A stretch of DNA of 22,710 nucleotides from an uncultured Oscillospiraceae bacterium (GCA_904398675.1 CAJFPI010000130.1:1-22710); one strand, 5' to 3'; numbered from the stretch's first letter, positions 1 through 7,597 are shown. Notes: a model not told the origin generated them from the letters alone. Made by a program: numbers and translations.

Positions 1-255
1 CCGGACGGCAGCTGCTATGTCAACACCACCGGCGGCAGCGGTTTGGCAAAGGGGGGCTCCGGCGATGTGCTGGGGGGCCTTCTTGCCTCCCTCCTGGCCC
101 AGGGGATGGAGCCCTCTGCAGCGGTAGCCGCCGCTGTGTGGATCCACGGGCGGGCGGGGGAAGTCCTGGAGCGGGAGCGAACCGCCTACGCCATGGCGCC
201 CGGAGAGCTGCCTGGGACCTTCGGCCAGGTGTTTCGTGAGCTGACGGCTGGATAA
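1..255 (+). CDS. nnrD: ADP-dependent NAD(P)H-hydrate dehydratase, C-terminal end (5' partial)
   Basis: Only the last 84 codons are visible; the reading frame is open to the left edge. The segment has the ribokinase-like signature AKGGSGDVLGG (residues 16-26 of the visible part). This is the nucleotide-binding loop and catalytic Asp region of the YjeF C-terminal (NnrD) family, which uses ADP or ATP to dehydrate damaged NADHX and NADPHX back to NADH and NADPH. The downstream 'AAVWIHGRAGE' and the closing helix also fit the family. In many Firmicutes nnrD lies next to acpS and alr, and here a lipoprotein gene and alr follow on the same strand, which supports the call. It could be the C-terminal half of a bifunctional NnrE-NnrD protein; the missing 5' part would decide. 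Confidence 0.85.
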   Translation, partial: PDGSCYVNTTGGSGLAKGGSGDVLGGLLASLLAQGMEPSAAVAAAVWIHGRAGEVLERERTAYAMAPGELPGTFGQVFRELTAG

Positions 256-325
256 AATACCGAAGAATAATAATCAATAAAGGGAAAAGACTTTACAGAA
301 AATGATGGGATAAGGAGTGTGCCCT

Positions 326-943
326 GTGCGAAAAGCGCGGCTTTTTGCACCGATGATAAGCCTTGGCCTGCTGCTGTCTGCCTGCGGCGCCGTGGAGACG
401 GAGACGCTGGATATACAAGCGCAGTATCAAGAAATGACGGCCGCCCAGGTTGAGGCGGAGCTGACCTGCCACTTTGGCGATGAGGTGCGGACCTACTCCC
501 TGGTCTGCGACTACACGCCGGAGTCCTCCCGGGTGGAGGTGACTGCGCCGGAGTCCCTCAGCGGCATCGCCGCCACGGTGGACGGGGAGACGCTGCAGCT
601 GAGCTACGACGATGTGATGCTGGATGCGGGCATCTACTCCGGCACCCAGCTCTCGCCGATGTGGGCGGTCCCCAGCATGGTGCAGGCCATGGCGGAGGGG
701 TATCCCCTGGAGTACTGCCGGGAGGACGTGGGGGAGACGCAGTGCCTCCGGGTCACCTTTGAGGTGACAGGGGAGGATGACGAAAAGGTCTACTACGCCG
801 TGTGGTTTGGGGAGGACGATCTCCCGCTGCGGGGCGAAATCACCGTGGACGGCGCGGTGATCTACATGGTGGAATTTACTAATTTTACGAAAGAAGGATG
901 GAACGATGGAACAACTGCTGCGGAGGACCTGGGCGGAGATTGA
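326..943 (+). CDS. LolA-like lipoprotein preceding alr
   Basis: The protein is 205 aa with a lipoprotein signal: basic start (RKAR), a hydrophobic stretch and the lipobox LSAC with the lipidated Cys at residue 20. I chose GTG at 326 because AAGGAG (312-317) lies 8 nt upstream; an earlier in-frame GTG at 317 overlaps that ribosome site. After the Cys the sequence is acidic and beta-rich, ending in a 'YYAVWFGEDDLPLRGEI...VEFTNF' segment that resembles LolA/YdcC-type folds. In Bacillus subtilis the sigma-E-dependent ydcC, also a LolA-like lipoprotein, occupies the same place between acpS and alr (known). Equating the two is inference. It is much shorter than YdcC. The last 38 nt overlap the start of alr, implying co-transcription and coupled translation. 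Confidence 0.7.
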   Translation: MRKARLFAPMISLGLLLSACGAVETETLDIQAQYQEMTAAQVEAELTCHFGDEVRTYSLVCDYTPESSRVEVTAPESLSGIAATVDGETLQLSYDDVMLDAGIYSGTQLSPMWAVPSMVQAMAEGYPLEYCREDVGETQCLRVTFEVTGEDDEKVYYAVWFGEDDLPLRGEITVDGAVIYMVEFTNFTKEGWNDGTTAAEDLGGD

Positions 944-2078
944 TCTGGACGCGCTGGCGTACAACTTTCATGTGCTGCAGGACCGGGTTGGCAAGGAGGT
1001 CAAGGTGCTGGGCGTGGTGAAGGCCGACGCCTACGGCCACGGCGCCCGGGTGCTGAGCCGGGAGCTGGAGGCGCTGGGAGCCGGATACCTGGCGGTATCC
1101 AACCTGGACGAGGCGCGGGAGATCCGAAAGGCTGGCGTCAAGCTCCCGATCCTGATCCTGGGCTATACCCCGCCGGAGAACACGGCCCTGCTCATGGAAA
1201 ACAACGTCACCCAGGCTGTGGTCAGCGAGGATGCGGCCCGGGCCTACAGCGCGGCGGCCGCGGCGGCGGGCGGCACGCTGAAGATTCACATCAAGGCCGA
1301 CACCGGCATGTCCCGGCTGGGATTCCTCTGCGACGGGGAGCATTTTGACGACACGGTGGAAACCGTCCTGCGGGTCTGCGACCTGCCGGGTCTGGAGGCG
1401 GAGGGGATCTTCACCCACTTCGCCGTCTCCGACGAGCCGGACAAGGCGGACTGCGTGGCGTTTACCAAGGAGCAGTTCGGCCGCTTTACCCGCTTAATCG
1501 ACGCCCTGGCCGCCCGGGGGCGGACCTTTGCCCTGCGCCACTGCGGCAACAGCGGCGCCACGGTGAACTACTATGAGGAGATGAAACTGGACATGGTCCG
1601 CCCGGGCATTATCCTCTACGGCTGCAGCGAGGGGGCGGAAAAGCTGGGCCTCAAGCCGGTGATGACCCTCAAGACCACCATCAGCAGCGTCAAGACGCTG
1701 GATGCCGGGTGCACGGTCAGCTATGGCCGGACCTACAAGGTGGAGCAGCCCACCCGCGTCGGCGTCATGCCCATCGGCTATGCCGACGGGTTCTTCCGCA
1801 CCCTCTCCAACCGCTGCGAGGTGATGACAGAGGACGGGCCTGTCCCCCAGTGCGGCCGGATCTGCATGGACATGAGCATGGTGGACCTGACAAACGCCCC
1901 AAATGTGGAGGTGGGCAGCGAGGTGGAGATCTTCGGCAAGCGCAACAGCGTCAACCGCCTGGCGGATATCGCCGGGACCATCTCCTATGAGCTGACCTGC
2001 GCGGTGAACAAGCGGGTGCCCCGCATCTTCCTCAAGGGCGGCAAGGTGGTGGAGACTGAGCTGAGGATGTACCTTTGA
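906..2078 (+). CDS. alr: alanine racemase
   Basis: This PLP enzyme interconverts L- and D-alanine, supplying D-Ala for peptidoglycan; it acts in the cytoplasm. The 390-aa length is normal for the family. The N-terminal TIM barrel carries VVKADAYGHG, with the PLP-binding Lys at residue 39. The C-terminal beta domain carries VSYGRTY, whose Tyr273 corresponds to the second catalytic base. GMSRLGF, RHCGNSGA and RPGIILYG are further typical blocks. ATG 906 is preceded by AGAAGG at 892-897 (8-nt spacing) and starts inside the end of the lipoprotein gene. In spore formers Alr is also associated with spores, where it limits alanine-triggered germination, but nothing here shows a dedicated sporulation promoter. 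Confidence 0.97.
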   Translation: MEQLLRRTWAEIDLDALAYNFHVLQDRVGKEVKVLGVVKADAYGHGARVLSRELEALGAGYLAVSNLDEAREIRKAGVKLPILILGYTPPENTALLMENNVTQAVVSEDAARAYSAAAAAAGGTLKIHIKADTGMSRLGFLCDGEHFDDTVETVLRVCDLPGLEAEGIFTHFAVSDEPDKADCVAFTKEQFGRFTRLIDALAARGRTFALRHCGNSGATVNYYEEMKLDMVRPGIILYGCSEGAEKLGLKPVMTLKTTISSVKTLDAGCTVSYGRTYKVEQPTRVGVMPIGYADGFFRTLSNRCEVMTEDGPVPQCGRICMDMSMVDLTNAPNVEVGSEVEIFGKRNSVNRLADIAGTISYELTCAVNKRVPRIFLKGGKVVETELRMYL

Positions 2079-2317
2079 TGGCCTGTGAGCTCGCGGCTGG
2101 ATATCCTGATTACATTTGAAAGCGGTCCGGCGGAGATGATCCGCCGGGCCGCTCCGCGCTGCGGAGGAACCGGCGGGCGGCGGGCGGCATAGGATGATGC
2201 GGGGCAGCATGATGCAGCCCGCCCTTTTTGAGCGGCGCTGTATAAATTCCGTGGCTGCGTGGGAGAATGATAGTGGTCACATTCGTGACACTTCCTTCCG
2301 GCGGAGCGTGAATTACA
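2079..2317 (+). other. alr-mazF intergenic region lacking mazE, with GC-rich hairpin
   Basis: This 239-nt gap lies where Bacillus-type genomes carry the MazE (NdoAI) antitoxin gene. I read all frames and found no ribbon-helix-helix or AbrB-like protein. The only ORF starting at the alr stop (ATGA overlap at 2078) is 13 codons long. A strong hairpin occupies 2121-2153: a 14-bp stem with one G-T wobble and loop GATGA. It has no T-run after it, so it is not a standard terminator and may be a processing or stability element. Confidence 0.55.
2276..2289. promoter_or_regulatory. short inverted repeat upstream of mazF
   Basis: GTCAC-ATTC-GTGAC forms a perfect 5-bp dyad about 30 nt before the mazF start codon. 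Its position would suit an operator, but no convincing -35/-10 pair is visible next to it and no regulator is identified, so this is only a candidate. Confidence 0.2.
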
Positions 2318-2683
2318 ATGGATACAAGTGTCAAGCGCGGCGATATTTATTATGCGGATCTCAGCCCGGTGGTGGGCAGCGAGCAGGGGGGCGTGCGCCC
2401 GGTGCTGATCATACAAAACGACACCGGCAACCGCTACAGCCCCACGGTGATCGCTGCGGCCATCACCTCCCAGACCGGGAAGGCCCGGCTGCCCACCCAT
2501 ATCGAGCTGGCCGCACAAAACTATGGACTTACGAAGGACTCTGTGGTATTATTGGAGCAGATCCGCACCCTGGATAAGCGCAGGCTGCGCGAGAAGATGG
2601 GGCGGGTGGACGCGGAGCTGATGGAGCGGATTGACAACGCCATTGCCGTCAGCTTTGGCCTGCACAGTGACCGCCTGGTCTGA
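2318..2683 (+). CDS. mazF: MazF/EndoA-type mRNA interferase (type II toxin)
   Basis: The 121-aa protein is clearly of the EndoA (NdoA) class: it begins with 'VKRGDIYYADLSPVVGSEQG' and continues with VRPVLIIQND and LLEQIRTLDK, matching the Bacillus subtilis protein closely as I recall it. EndoA cleaves single-stranded mRNA at a short U-rich site (UACAU in B. subtilis). The catalytic Arg25 and Thr48 of EndoA correspond to Arg27 and Thr50 here, and both are present, so the toxin looks active. The ATG at 2318 has a modest GGAG about 11 nt upstream. It follows alr on the same strand, as in Bacillus, but with a 239-nt gap and no antitoxin gene. Control may come from an unlinked antitoxin or from transcription. 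Confidence 0.95.
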   Translation: MDTSVKRGDIYYADLSPVVGSEQGGVRPVLIIQNDTGNRYSPTVIAAAITSQTGKARLPTHIELAAQNYGLTKDSVVLLEQIRTLDKRRLREKMGRVDAELMERIDNAIAVSFGLHSDRLV

Positions 2684-2745
2684 AATACGGCTGCCGTGCC
2701 GCCGTCCCGGAGAGGACCGGCGCGGCATTACATAGGAGGACGCCC

Positions 2746-3267
2746 ATGAGAAGAGACCGCATCGCCCGTTTTCTGCCCACCCTGGCCGTGGTGCTCACCG
2801 CCGTGACGCTGGTGGCCCTGGCTGCCGGCGCCGGGTCCAAGGAGGACCCGCTGGTGACGCTGAGCTACCTGGAGGAGACCTATACCGACACCCTGATGCA
2901 GAAGGCGGACGCCACGCTCCAGCAGCGCAACCAGGAGCTGGAGGCGGCGCTGCAGAAGAAGGTGGACGGCTTGTCCGCCTCCGCGGGTTCCGGTTCTGCC
3001 TCCGTCGGCTATGCAGTGGTGACTCTTACAAGCGGCCAGCGCCTGGAGGGCGCAGTGGGGACAGAGGTGATGCTCCGGGTGGGCACCGCCATGTGCTACG
3101 CCACCAGCAGCCCCGGTCTTGTGGACACCACGTCGGGGGCCACCCTTGCCGGCGGACAGGGCCTGGAGAAAAACCACCTCTACCTCATGACCATCGAGGG
3201 GCGGGCGGTGGAGGCCACCGCCGCCACGGTAAAGCTGCTGGTGCGGGGGAGCTACACCATCGCATAG
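2746..3267 (+). CDS. secreted or membrane-anchored coiled-coil protein of unknown function
   Basis: This 173-aa protein is preceded by a strong site AGGAGG (2734-2739, 6 nt from ATG). Residues about 8-28 form one hydrophobic segment after a basic MRRDR start, so it is a signal peptide or N-terminal anchor. Next come a short 'GSKEDPLVTLSYLEE' motif and a helical Gln/Glu/Lys-rich stretch (about 40-72) with coiled-coil character. The Gly/Val-rich C-terminal part is probably beta-structured (TSGQRLEGAVGTEVMLRVG). I recognise no named family. It lies 62 nt after mazF and ends just before a strong terminator, so it is probably the last gene of the nnrD-alr-mazF transcription unit. A role at the envelope is likely; nothing more specific can be said. 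Confidence 0.7.
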   Translation: MRRDRIARFLPTLAVVLTAVTLVALAAGAGSKEDPLVTLSYLEETYTDTLMQKADATLQQRNQELEAALQKKVDGLSASAGSGSASVGYAVVTLTSGQRLEGAVGTEVMLRVGTAMCYATSSPGLVDTTSGATLAGGQGLEKNHLYLMTIEGRAVEATAATVKLLVRGSYTIA

Positions 3268-3301
3268 CATCTGCGGCATGGCTGAACAGATGGAATAGAT
3301 C

Positions 3302-3340
3302 AGCGCCCTCTCGGCATATTCTGCTGAGAGGGCGCTTTTT
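3302..3340 (+). terminator. rho-independent terminator after the alr-mazF region
   Basis: A 15-bp stem with one G-T wobble (AGCGCCCTCTCGGCA pairing with TGCTGAGAGGGCGCT) and a TATTC loop is followed at once by TTTTT. It ends the plus-strand unit 35 nt after the stop codon of the 173-aa gene. Confidence 0.92.
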
Positions 3341-3374
3341 GCCGGTACGCCGACAGGGGAAGGGGAGGAGCAGG

Positions 3375-3932
3375 ATGGAGCTGCCGGTCTATTACGGGAG
3401 GACAAAGGTGGGATGCCTGCACCTCACGCCTCAGGGGGATCAGCGCATAAAGGCGGAGATGTCGGCAGAGCGGGACGACAGCGGCCTCTTCCGCGGCTAT
3501 CTGGTCTGCCGGGAGGGGGAGGTCTCGCTGGGCGTGCTGGAGCCCCGGGACGGCAGCCTCCTGCTGCGGCGGATGCTGCTGAAGGGGGAGCTGCAGGCTC
3601 TGGGGGAGCCGGTGGAGGGGCAGATGCGGCTGTCCTTCTCCTTTGCGGCGGAGGCGCCCTGGCGGCCGGTGGAGCGGTCGGAGGCATTTTTTGCCCGTCC
3701 GCCCTTTCAGGGGCGGCTGCAGGGGATGGAGGGCCTTCTGTGGCGGCGGGAGCGGGGGCTGCGGTGCCTGGCCATTCCCTACCGCGCCGACCGACCCTTT
3801 CCCATGACGGATCTCTTTTGCTTTGCCCGTATTCAGCCCCTGGAGGGCCGGCCCTATGTGGTTTTGGCGTTTAACGAGCGGGAGGAGCCGGTGATGGTAA
3901 AATCTCCAGGAAAAAATCGGGGAAAATCGTAA
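3375..3932 (+). CDS. hypothetical protein upstream of nrdR
   Basis: I take ATG 3375 as the start of a 185-aa protein because a long purine-rich site (GGGGAGGAG, 3362-3370) lies 4 nt before it; the frame is open further upstream but that part crosses the terminator at 3302-3340. The protein has no signal peptide or membrane segment and is rich in Arg, Glu, Gly and Leu. The N-terminus (MELPVYYGRTKVGCLHL) and repeated 'G-x-L' turns suggest a beta-rich fold. The segment YRADRPFPMTDLFCFARI is the most distinctive. I do not recognise a family. The gene sits alone between a terminator and the nrdR promoter. Codon use matches its neighbours, so it is probably a native lineage-specific gene. Confidence 0.6.
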   Translation: MELPVYYGRTKVGCLHLTPQGDQRIKAEMSAERDDSGLFRGYLVCREGEVSLGVLEPRDGSLLLRRMLLKGELQALGEPVEGQMRLSFSFAAEAPWRPVERSEAFFARPPFQGRLQGMEGLLWRRERGLRCLAIPYRADRPFPMTDLFCFARIQPLEGRPYVVLAFNEREEPVMVKSPGKNRGKS

Positions 3933-3939
3933 AGGAAGG

Positions 3940-3955
3940 CTACCATATCTTGTGC
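3940..3955. promoter_or_regulatory. putative NrdR box upstream of nrdR
   Basis: CTACCATATCTTGTGC matches the known NrdR-box pattern (ACACTATATATTGTGT) at 11 of 16 positions by my count, including the ATAT..TTGTG core. It lies just upstream of the nrdR -10, where a repressor would block transcription. A second well-matched box at the usual spacing is not evident, so autoregulation is inferred. Confidence 0.4.
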
Positions 3956-3960
3956 AGATG

Positions 3961-3974
3961 TGCTATACTATAAT
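3961..3974 (+). promoter_or_regulatory. nrdR promoter (extended -10)
   Basis: TGCTATACT (3961-3969) is an extended -10 element, immediately followed by an overlapping TATAAT (3969-3974). The -35 region is weak, which is typical when TGn is present. The nrdR start codon lies about 40 nt downstream. Confidence 0.5.
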
Positions 3975-4014
3975 CAAAATAGGCAAGCTATACCCAAGAA
4001 ACGGAGGAAACGCC

Positions 4015-4470
4015 ATGAAGTGTCCCTACTGTGGCTTTAAAGAGAGCAAGGTGGTGGATTCCCGCCCGGCGGACGAGGGCAACAGCATCCGCCGCCGCCG
4101 GGAGTGTCTCTCCTGTGAAAACCGATTCACCACTTATGAGACGGTGGAATCCCTGCCCATTGTGGTGATCAAAAAGGATGGGAGCCGTCAGGCATTTGAC
4201 AGGAGCAAGGTTCTGGGCGGCATGATCCGGGCCTGCGAAAAGCGGCCGGTACCCCTGGCCCAGCTGGAGCGGCTTACCGACGAGATCGAGCAGAATCTGC
4301 AGAACGCCCTGGAGCGGGAGGTCAGCACCGAGGTCATCGGGGAGCAGGTCATGGAGAAACTCAAGGGAGTGGACGAGGTGGCCTATGTGCGCTTTGCCTC
4401 GGTCTACCGGCAGTTCAAGGATATCAGCACCTTTATGGTGGAGCTGAACAAGCTGATGGAGGAGAAATAG
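4015..4470 (+). CDS. nrdR: transcriptional repressor NrdR
   Basis: NrdR represses ribonucleotide reductase operons in response to dATP/ATP. The 151-aa protein has the expected length. It carries the N-terminal zinc ribbon (Cys3, Cys6, Cys31, Cys34, with MKCPYCG and the RRRREC..C block) and an ATP-cone domain (about residues 46-136; VIKKDGSRQAFDRSKV). ATG 4015 is chosen because GGAGG (4003-4007) lies 7 nt upstream and the product starts with the universal MKCPYC; a longer upstream extension has no support. It is monocistronic, with its own promoter, a candidate NrdR box and a terminator 54 nt after the stop. No ribonucleotide reductase gene is in the window. Confidence 0.97.
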   Translation: MKCPYCGFKESKVVDSRPADEGNSIRRRRECLSCENRFTTYETVESLPIVVIKKDGSRQAFDRSKVLGGMIRACEKRPVPLAQLERLTDEIEQNLQNALEREVSTEVIGEQVMEKLKGVDEVAYVRFASVYRQFKDISTFMVELNKLMEEK

Positions 4471-4635
4471 CTGTTGATGACCTCACATTCAAATTAGGTC
4501 GTTTGCCCCATAGAAAATGACAAGAGGGAGTCTAAGGATCAAACCTTAGGCTCCCTTCTTTTATGCTTATTTTCCCCAAATAGGGCGGAGCTCTTGGAAA
4601 AAGACAGGGAAACAGGACGATCCGGCTGGGAAAAT
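4471..4635 (+). repeat. intergenic element, copy 1 (directly after nrdR)
   Basis: This stretch begins at the base after the nrdR stop codon and is homologous to 8022-8185 in the same orientation. Over the first ~90 nt I count about 15 mismatches and one 3-nt gap. The remaining ~70 nt still align but less well, ending at a shared GGGAAAAT. Shared blocks include CACATTC, AGGTCG, AAAATGACAAGAGGG and TAAGGATCAA. The two copies bracket the SLH-protein gene. Confidence 0.75.
4524..4563 (+). terminator. nrdR terminator inside intergenic element copy 1
   Basis: GGGAGTCTAAGG (4526-4537), loop ATCAAA and CCTTAGGCTCCC (4544-4555) form a 12-bp stem with one wobble, followed by TTCTTTT. The equivalent hairpin in copy 2 keeps its outer and inner pairs despite sequence changes. 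Confidence 0.88.
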
Positions 4636-4769
4636 CATTCCATGGAGAAGGGGGGAAGATATCCAGGCCCGTTGCATTCTTTTCAGGCGAAGGGAAATGC
4701 CCTGTGTGCGTATTCCTCCCTGACAACCGCCTCTGAGCAATTGCACTGGTATTTTGCCTGTTATGGCGC

Positions 4770-4799
4770 TTGACTGAAATGGAGCATAACTGCTATAAT
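4770..4799 (+). promoter_or_regulatory. strong sigma-A promoter of the SLH-protein gene
   Basis: TTGACT (4770-4775), an 18-nt spacer and TATAAT (4794-4799) preceded by TGC give a near-consensus promoter with an extended -10. The expected start near 4806 leaves a ~55-nt leader before ATG 4862. Confidence 0.8.
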
Positions 4800-4861
4800 C
4801 TTGGCGGCATAACTGTTTTTTGCGGCTGAGAGACACGAATAAAAGAAGGGGAGAAAAAGAA

Positions 4862-7597
4862 ATGGGACAAGCAAAATTGCGGATCCTGGCAATGCTGATG
4901 GCGATAGCTTTGTGCCTGGGATTATTGCCGGCGCCGGCGCTGGCTTATGAGCAGGACATCGTAACCGACGGTACTGTTACCATCGACGGTGATGACAATA
5001 CACAGACGGGCGAGGATGAGGGTAAGGACGAATCGGGCCAGGAGGAAATTGTCGTCCCGAAATTATTCCGGGTCACCCTGCGCACAGGGCAGGAGTCTGT
5101 GCGCACCTATCGGCCAATCCTTGTAAACGAGGGGGAAACGGCAGACCTGCCCACCCCCCAGATGAGCGAAGGATATACATTCCTGTATTGGTACGATGTG
5201 GAGACCGGCGAGGAATGGACCTCCGAGATGCCTGTGACACGGGATATGACCCTTGCCATCCATTACAGCAAGCAGGTGGAGACGCTCGATATCTCCTTCA
5301 TCTGCACCGAGGGCTTTTTTGTGGGGAATGACGGGCCCTATAAGTCCGACTTAATTTCCACGAACGACAGCAGCATCGTTGTGACCCCTCCTGAGGATCC
5401 CGTCCGGGAGAATTACCGCTTTGTGGGATGGGCCACCGGGGACGGGACGATGTGGACAGATTTCTCCACCCCCATCACAGAGGATCTGACCCTGTATGCG
5501 GTGTGGGAGTCGCTGGCCACATTTACTGTGACATTTGACGTGGGGACATCCGCAATCAGCGCTCCTCAACCGCAAACAGTCCACGGAGGGCAGACCATCG
5601 ACACCCCTGAGGAGCCGCTGCTGGACGGCTACCGGTTTGTGGGGTGGTATGTGGATGAGCAGACGCCCTGGGATTTTAACACGCCTGTTACAGAGGATAT
5701 GACCTTGTTTGCGGGATGGGACTACGACCGGTTTAATTTTATCAACTCATCCTCCGCATTTGGATCGGGCCGTACCTATGAGATCACCGGGAAATATCTG
5801 GAGGCGTTGAAGAGCGGGCTGTCATCAGCAGATTGGCGTTTTGTGTACGACTATATGACGGATTCCTGGAGCGGCTCCTGTTTTGGAATGTCTGCTGTAT
5901 ATGCGCTGCGTTATGCAGGGCGGATCGACCCTGGCTATTTCCAGAGCGGCGCAGATGTGCTGTATGATCTGGCAACGCCGAAGTCTGACCAGACCATATT
6001 TAATTTGATCAACTACTATCATCTACAGCAGGCAACTCCCCATGGTGGAACTTATTTTTTCGAACTGCCGTACCTGAAACGCACGTATAACCAGGAACTG
6101 GTAGAACTTCTCCAGAGCGGAGTTGGCCCAGTTGTGGTGAGTTTTGTGTTTGGCGAGAAATACTACAGCGTTGACGAGATTCAAAGAGGAGATTCAAGTG
6201 GTCATGCCATTGTTGCTATGGACTGCGAGACAAACAAAGACGGATCATACAGTATTTTGATTTGGGATCCCAACCAGCGCACCATGGATACCATGGTCAT
6301 CAGTAAAGACTATCAATCTATTCGATTTACCAGCATACTCTCGGCACTCAACTATGGTGAATATGCGGTGATTACAACCAATCAGCCAGTAGCACAAGCG
6401 TCCAGCACATTTGACTATATCAACATCCAGGAGTACTTATCTGGAAAAGCCGTGTCCGCACAGACATCTACTTCCGCCAATATTTTTGATACTACGCTTT
6501 CCAGTTATACGCTGACCGCTGGAAACGGGGAGTATGTGGAGTTCCGTGACGGCAAGTACATATCCGGCACGATGGAACTCGGGTTAAATCTGTTTGTAGA
6601 GGGAGATGGCACTGCAACTGCGGATTTTGTTCTGCCGGACAGTAGCAGTTATACCCTCGTTGTCCCGGAAGATTCTGCCGGCGAGGTCAGTCTGCTGCTG
6701 GGCGACTATTATGTGTCCGCCGATTCCGACGGTCTGAAAAGCCTGAAGATCACAGACGATGGACAGATCAGCATCAGCAGCGACCGGGCCGCGCCCCAGA
6801 CACTCTCCGTCACCTCTGACGCGCTGGGCGACAGCTGGAACAGCGTCACCGTCTCCGGTACGGACACCGGCCTTGCGGTGGATGTGGGGGACGAGGAGGT
6901 GGCCGTGACATCCGACAGCAATATTTCTGCCACCGTCACCGGCAGCAATGTGTTTACGCAGAAAGCCAGTACTGCCCAGACCGTCTCCGTTACCCCCGCC
7001 GGCGTGACCGTCTCCACAGCCTCCGGCAGCCTGACGGCGGAGGAGACTCCGGAAAAGCCTGCCGACTCCAATCCGTTCACGGATGTCCCCTCTGACGCCT
7101 ATTACCACGACGCTGTGCTGTGGGCGGTGGAAAACGGGATCACCAGCGGCACCGGCGCGACGACCTTCAGCCCCAACGCCGCCTGCACGCGGGCCCAGGC
7201 CGTGACCTTCCTGTGGCGGGCGGCAGGTTCCCCGGAGCCGGGGATCGCCGAGAACCCCTTTACGGATGTAGCCTCCGATTCCTACTACTACAAGGCAGTC
7301 CTGTGGGCTGTTGAGAAGGGGATCACCAGCGGCACCAGCGCAGCAACCTTCAGCCCCAATGCCACCTGCAGCCGCGCCCAGATCGTGACCTTCCTCTGGA
7401 GAGCACAGCAGTCCCCCAGCGTTTCCGCGTCTGGCGCGTTTACAGATGTGGGCGCCGATGCTTATTATGCAAAGGCCGTAGACTGGGCGGTTTCCGAGGG
7501 AATCACCAGCGGCACCAGCGCGACGACCTTCTCTCCAAACGCTGACTGCACACGGGCGCAGATCGTGACCTTCCTCTGGAGGTCATACGAAAACTAA
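4862..7597 (+). CDS. secreted SLH-anchored protein with InlB-type repeats and cysteine peptidase-like domain
   Basis: ATG 4862 follows GAAGGGGAG (4845-4853) and gives a 911-aa protein with a clean signal peptide (cut after ALA28). Domain order: acidic linker (29-65); three Listeria-Bacteroides/InlB B-type repeats (about 69-138, 142-217, 221-287, with GYRFVGWYV and LTLYAVWE signatures); a papain/C39-like cysteine peptidase domain (about 295-505); a Thr/Ser-rich beta region (about 530-730); and three SLH domains (about 738-911, each with a YY..AV.WAV..GITSGT pattern). Likely catalytic residues are Cys340 (GSCFGMS), His448 (SGHAIVAMD) and Asp469 or Asn471 (WDPN). SLH domains bind pyruvylated secondary wall polymer, and a CsaB enzyme is encoded at 16467-18692. 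The peptidase portion is visibly more AT-rich than the SLH part. The substrate is unknown; the peptidase fold is inferred from motifs. Confidence 0.88.
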   Translation: MGQAKLRILAMLMAIALCLGLLPAPALAYEQDIVTDGTVTIDGDDNTQTGEDEGKDESGQEEIVVPKLFRVTLRTGQESVRTYRPILVNEGETADLPTPQMSEGYTFLYWYDVETGEEWTSEMPVTRDMTLAIHYSKQVETLDISFICTEGFFVGNDGPYKSDLISTNDSSIVVTPPEDPVRENYRFVGWATGDGTMWTDFSTPITEDLTLYAVWESLATFTVTFDVGTSAISAPQPQTVHGGQTIDTPEEPLLDGYRFVGWYVDEQTPWDFNTPVTEDMTLFAGWDYDRFNFINSSSAFGSGRTYEITGKYLEALKSGLSSADWRFVYDYMTDSWSGSCFGMSAVYALRYAGRIDPGYFQSGADVLYDLATPKSDQTIFNLINYYHLQQATPHGGTYFFELPYLKRTYNQELVELLQSGVGPVVVSFVFGEKYYSVDEIQRGDSSGHAIVAMDCETNKDGSYSILIWDPNQRTMDTMVISKDYQSIRFTSILSALNYGEYAVITTNQPVAQASSTFDYINIQEYLSGKAVSAQTSTSANIFDTTLSSYTLTAGNGEYVEFRDGKYISGTMELGLNLFVEGDGTATADFVLPDSSSYTLVVPEDSAGEVSLLLGDYYVSADSDGLKSLKITDDGQISISSDRAAPQTLSVTSDALGDSWNSVTVSGTDTGLAVDVGDEEVAVTSDSNISATVTGSNVFTQKASTAQTVSVTPAGVTVSTASGSLTAEETPEKPADSNPFTDVPSDAYYHDAVLWAVENGITSGTGATTFSPNAACTRAQAVTFLWRAAGSPEPGIAENPFTDVASDSYYYKAVLWAVEKGITSGTSAATFSPNATCSRAQIVTFLWRAQQSPSVSASGAFTDVGADAYYAKAVDWAVSEGITSGTSATTFSPNADCTRAQIVTFLWRSYEN

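Noticed and set aside
2121..2153. Hairpin after alr as an intrinsic terminator
   Set aside because: The stem is strong but no T-tract follows on either strand, so termination is unsupported.
2194..2577. ORF overlapping the mazF region as a possible antitoxin
   Set aside because: It has no ribbon-helix-helix or AbrB-like pattern and runs out of frame through mazF itself, so it is not a MazE.
4820..4861. Earlier start for the SLH protein
   Set aside because: It would add a charged segment before the signal peptide, and the ribosome site GAAGGGGAG lies inside it, pointing to ATG 4862.
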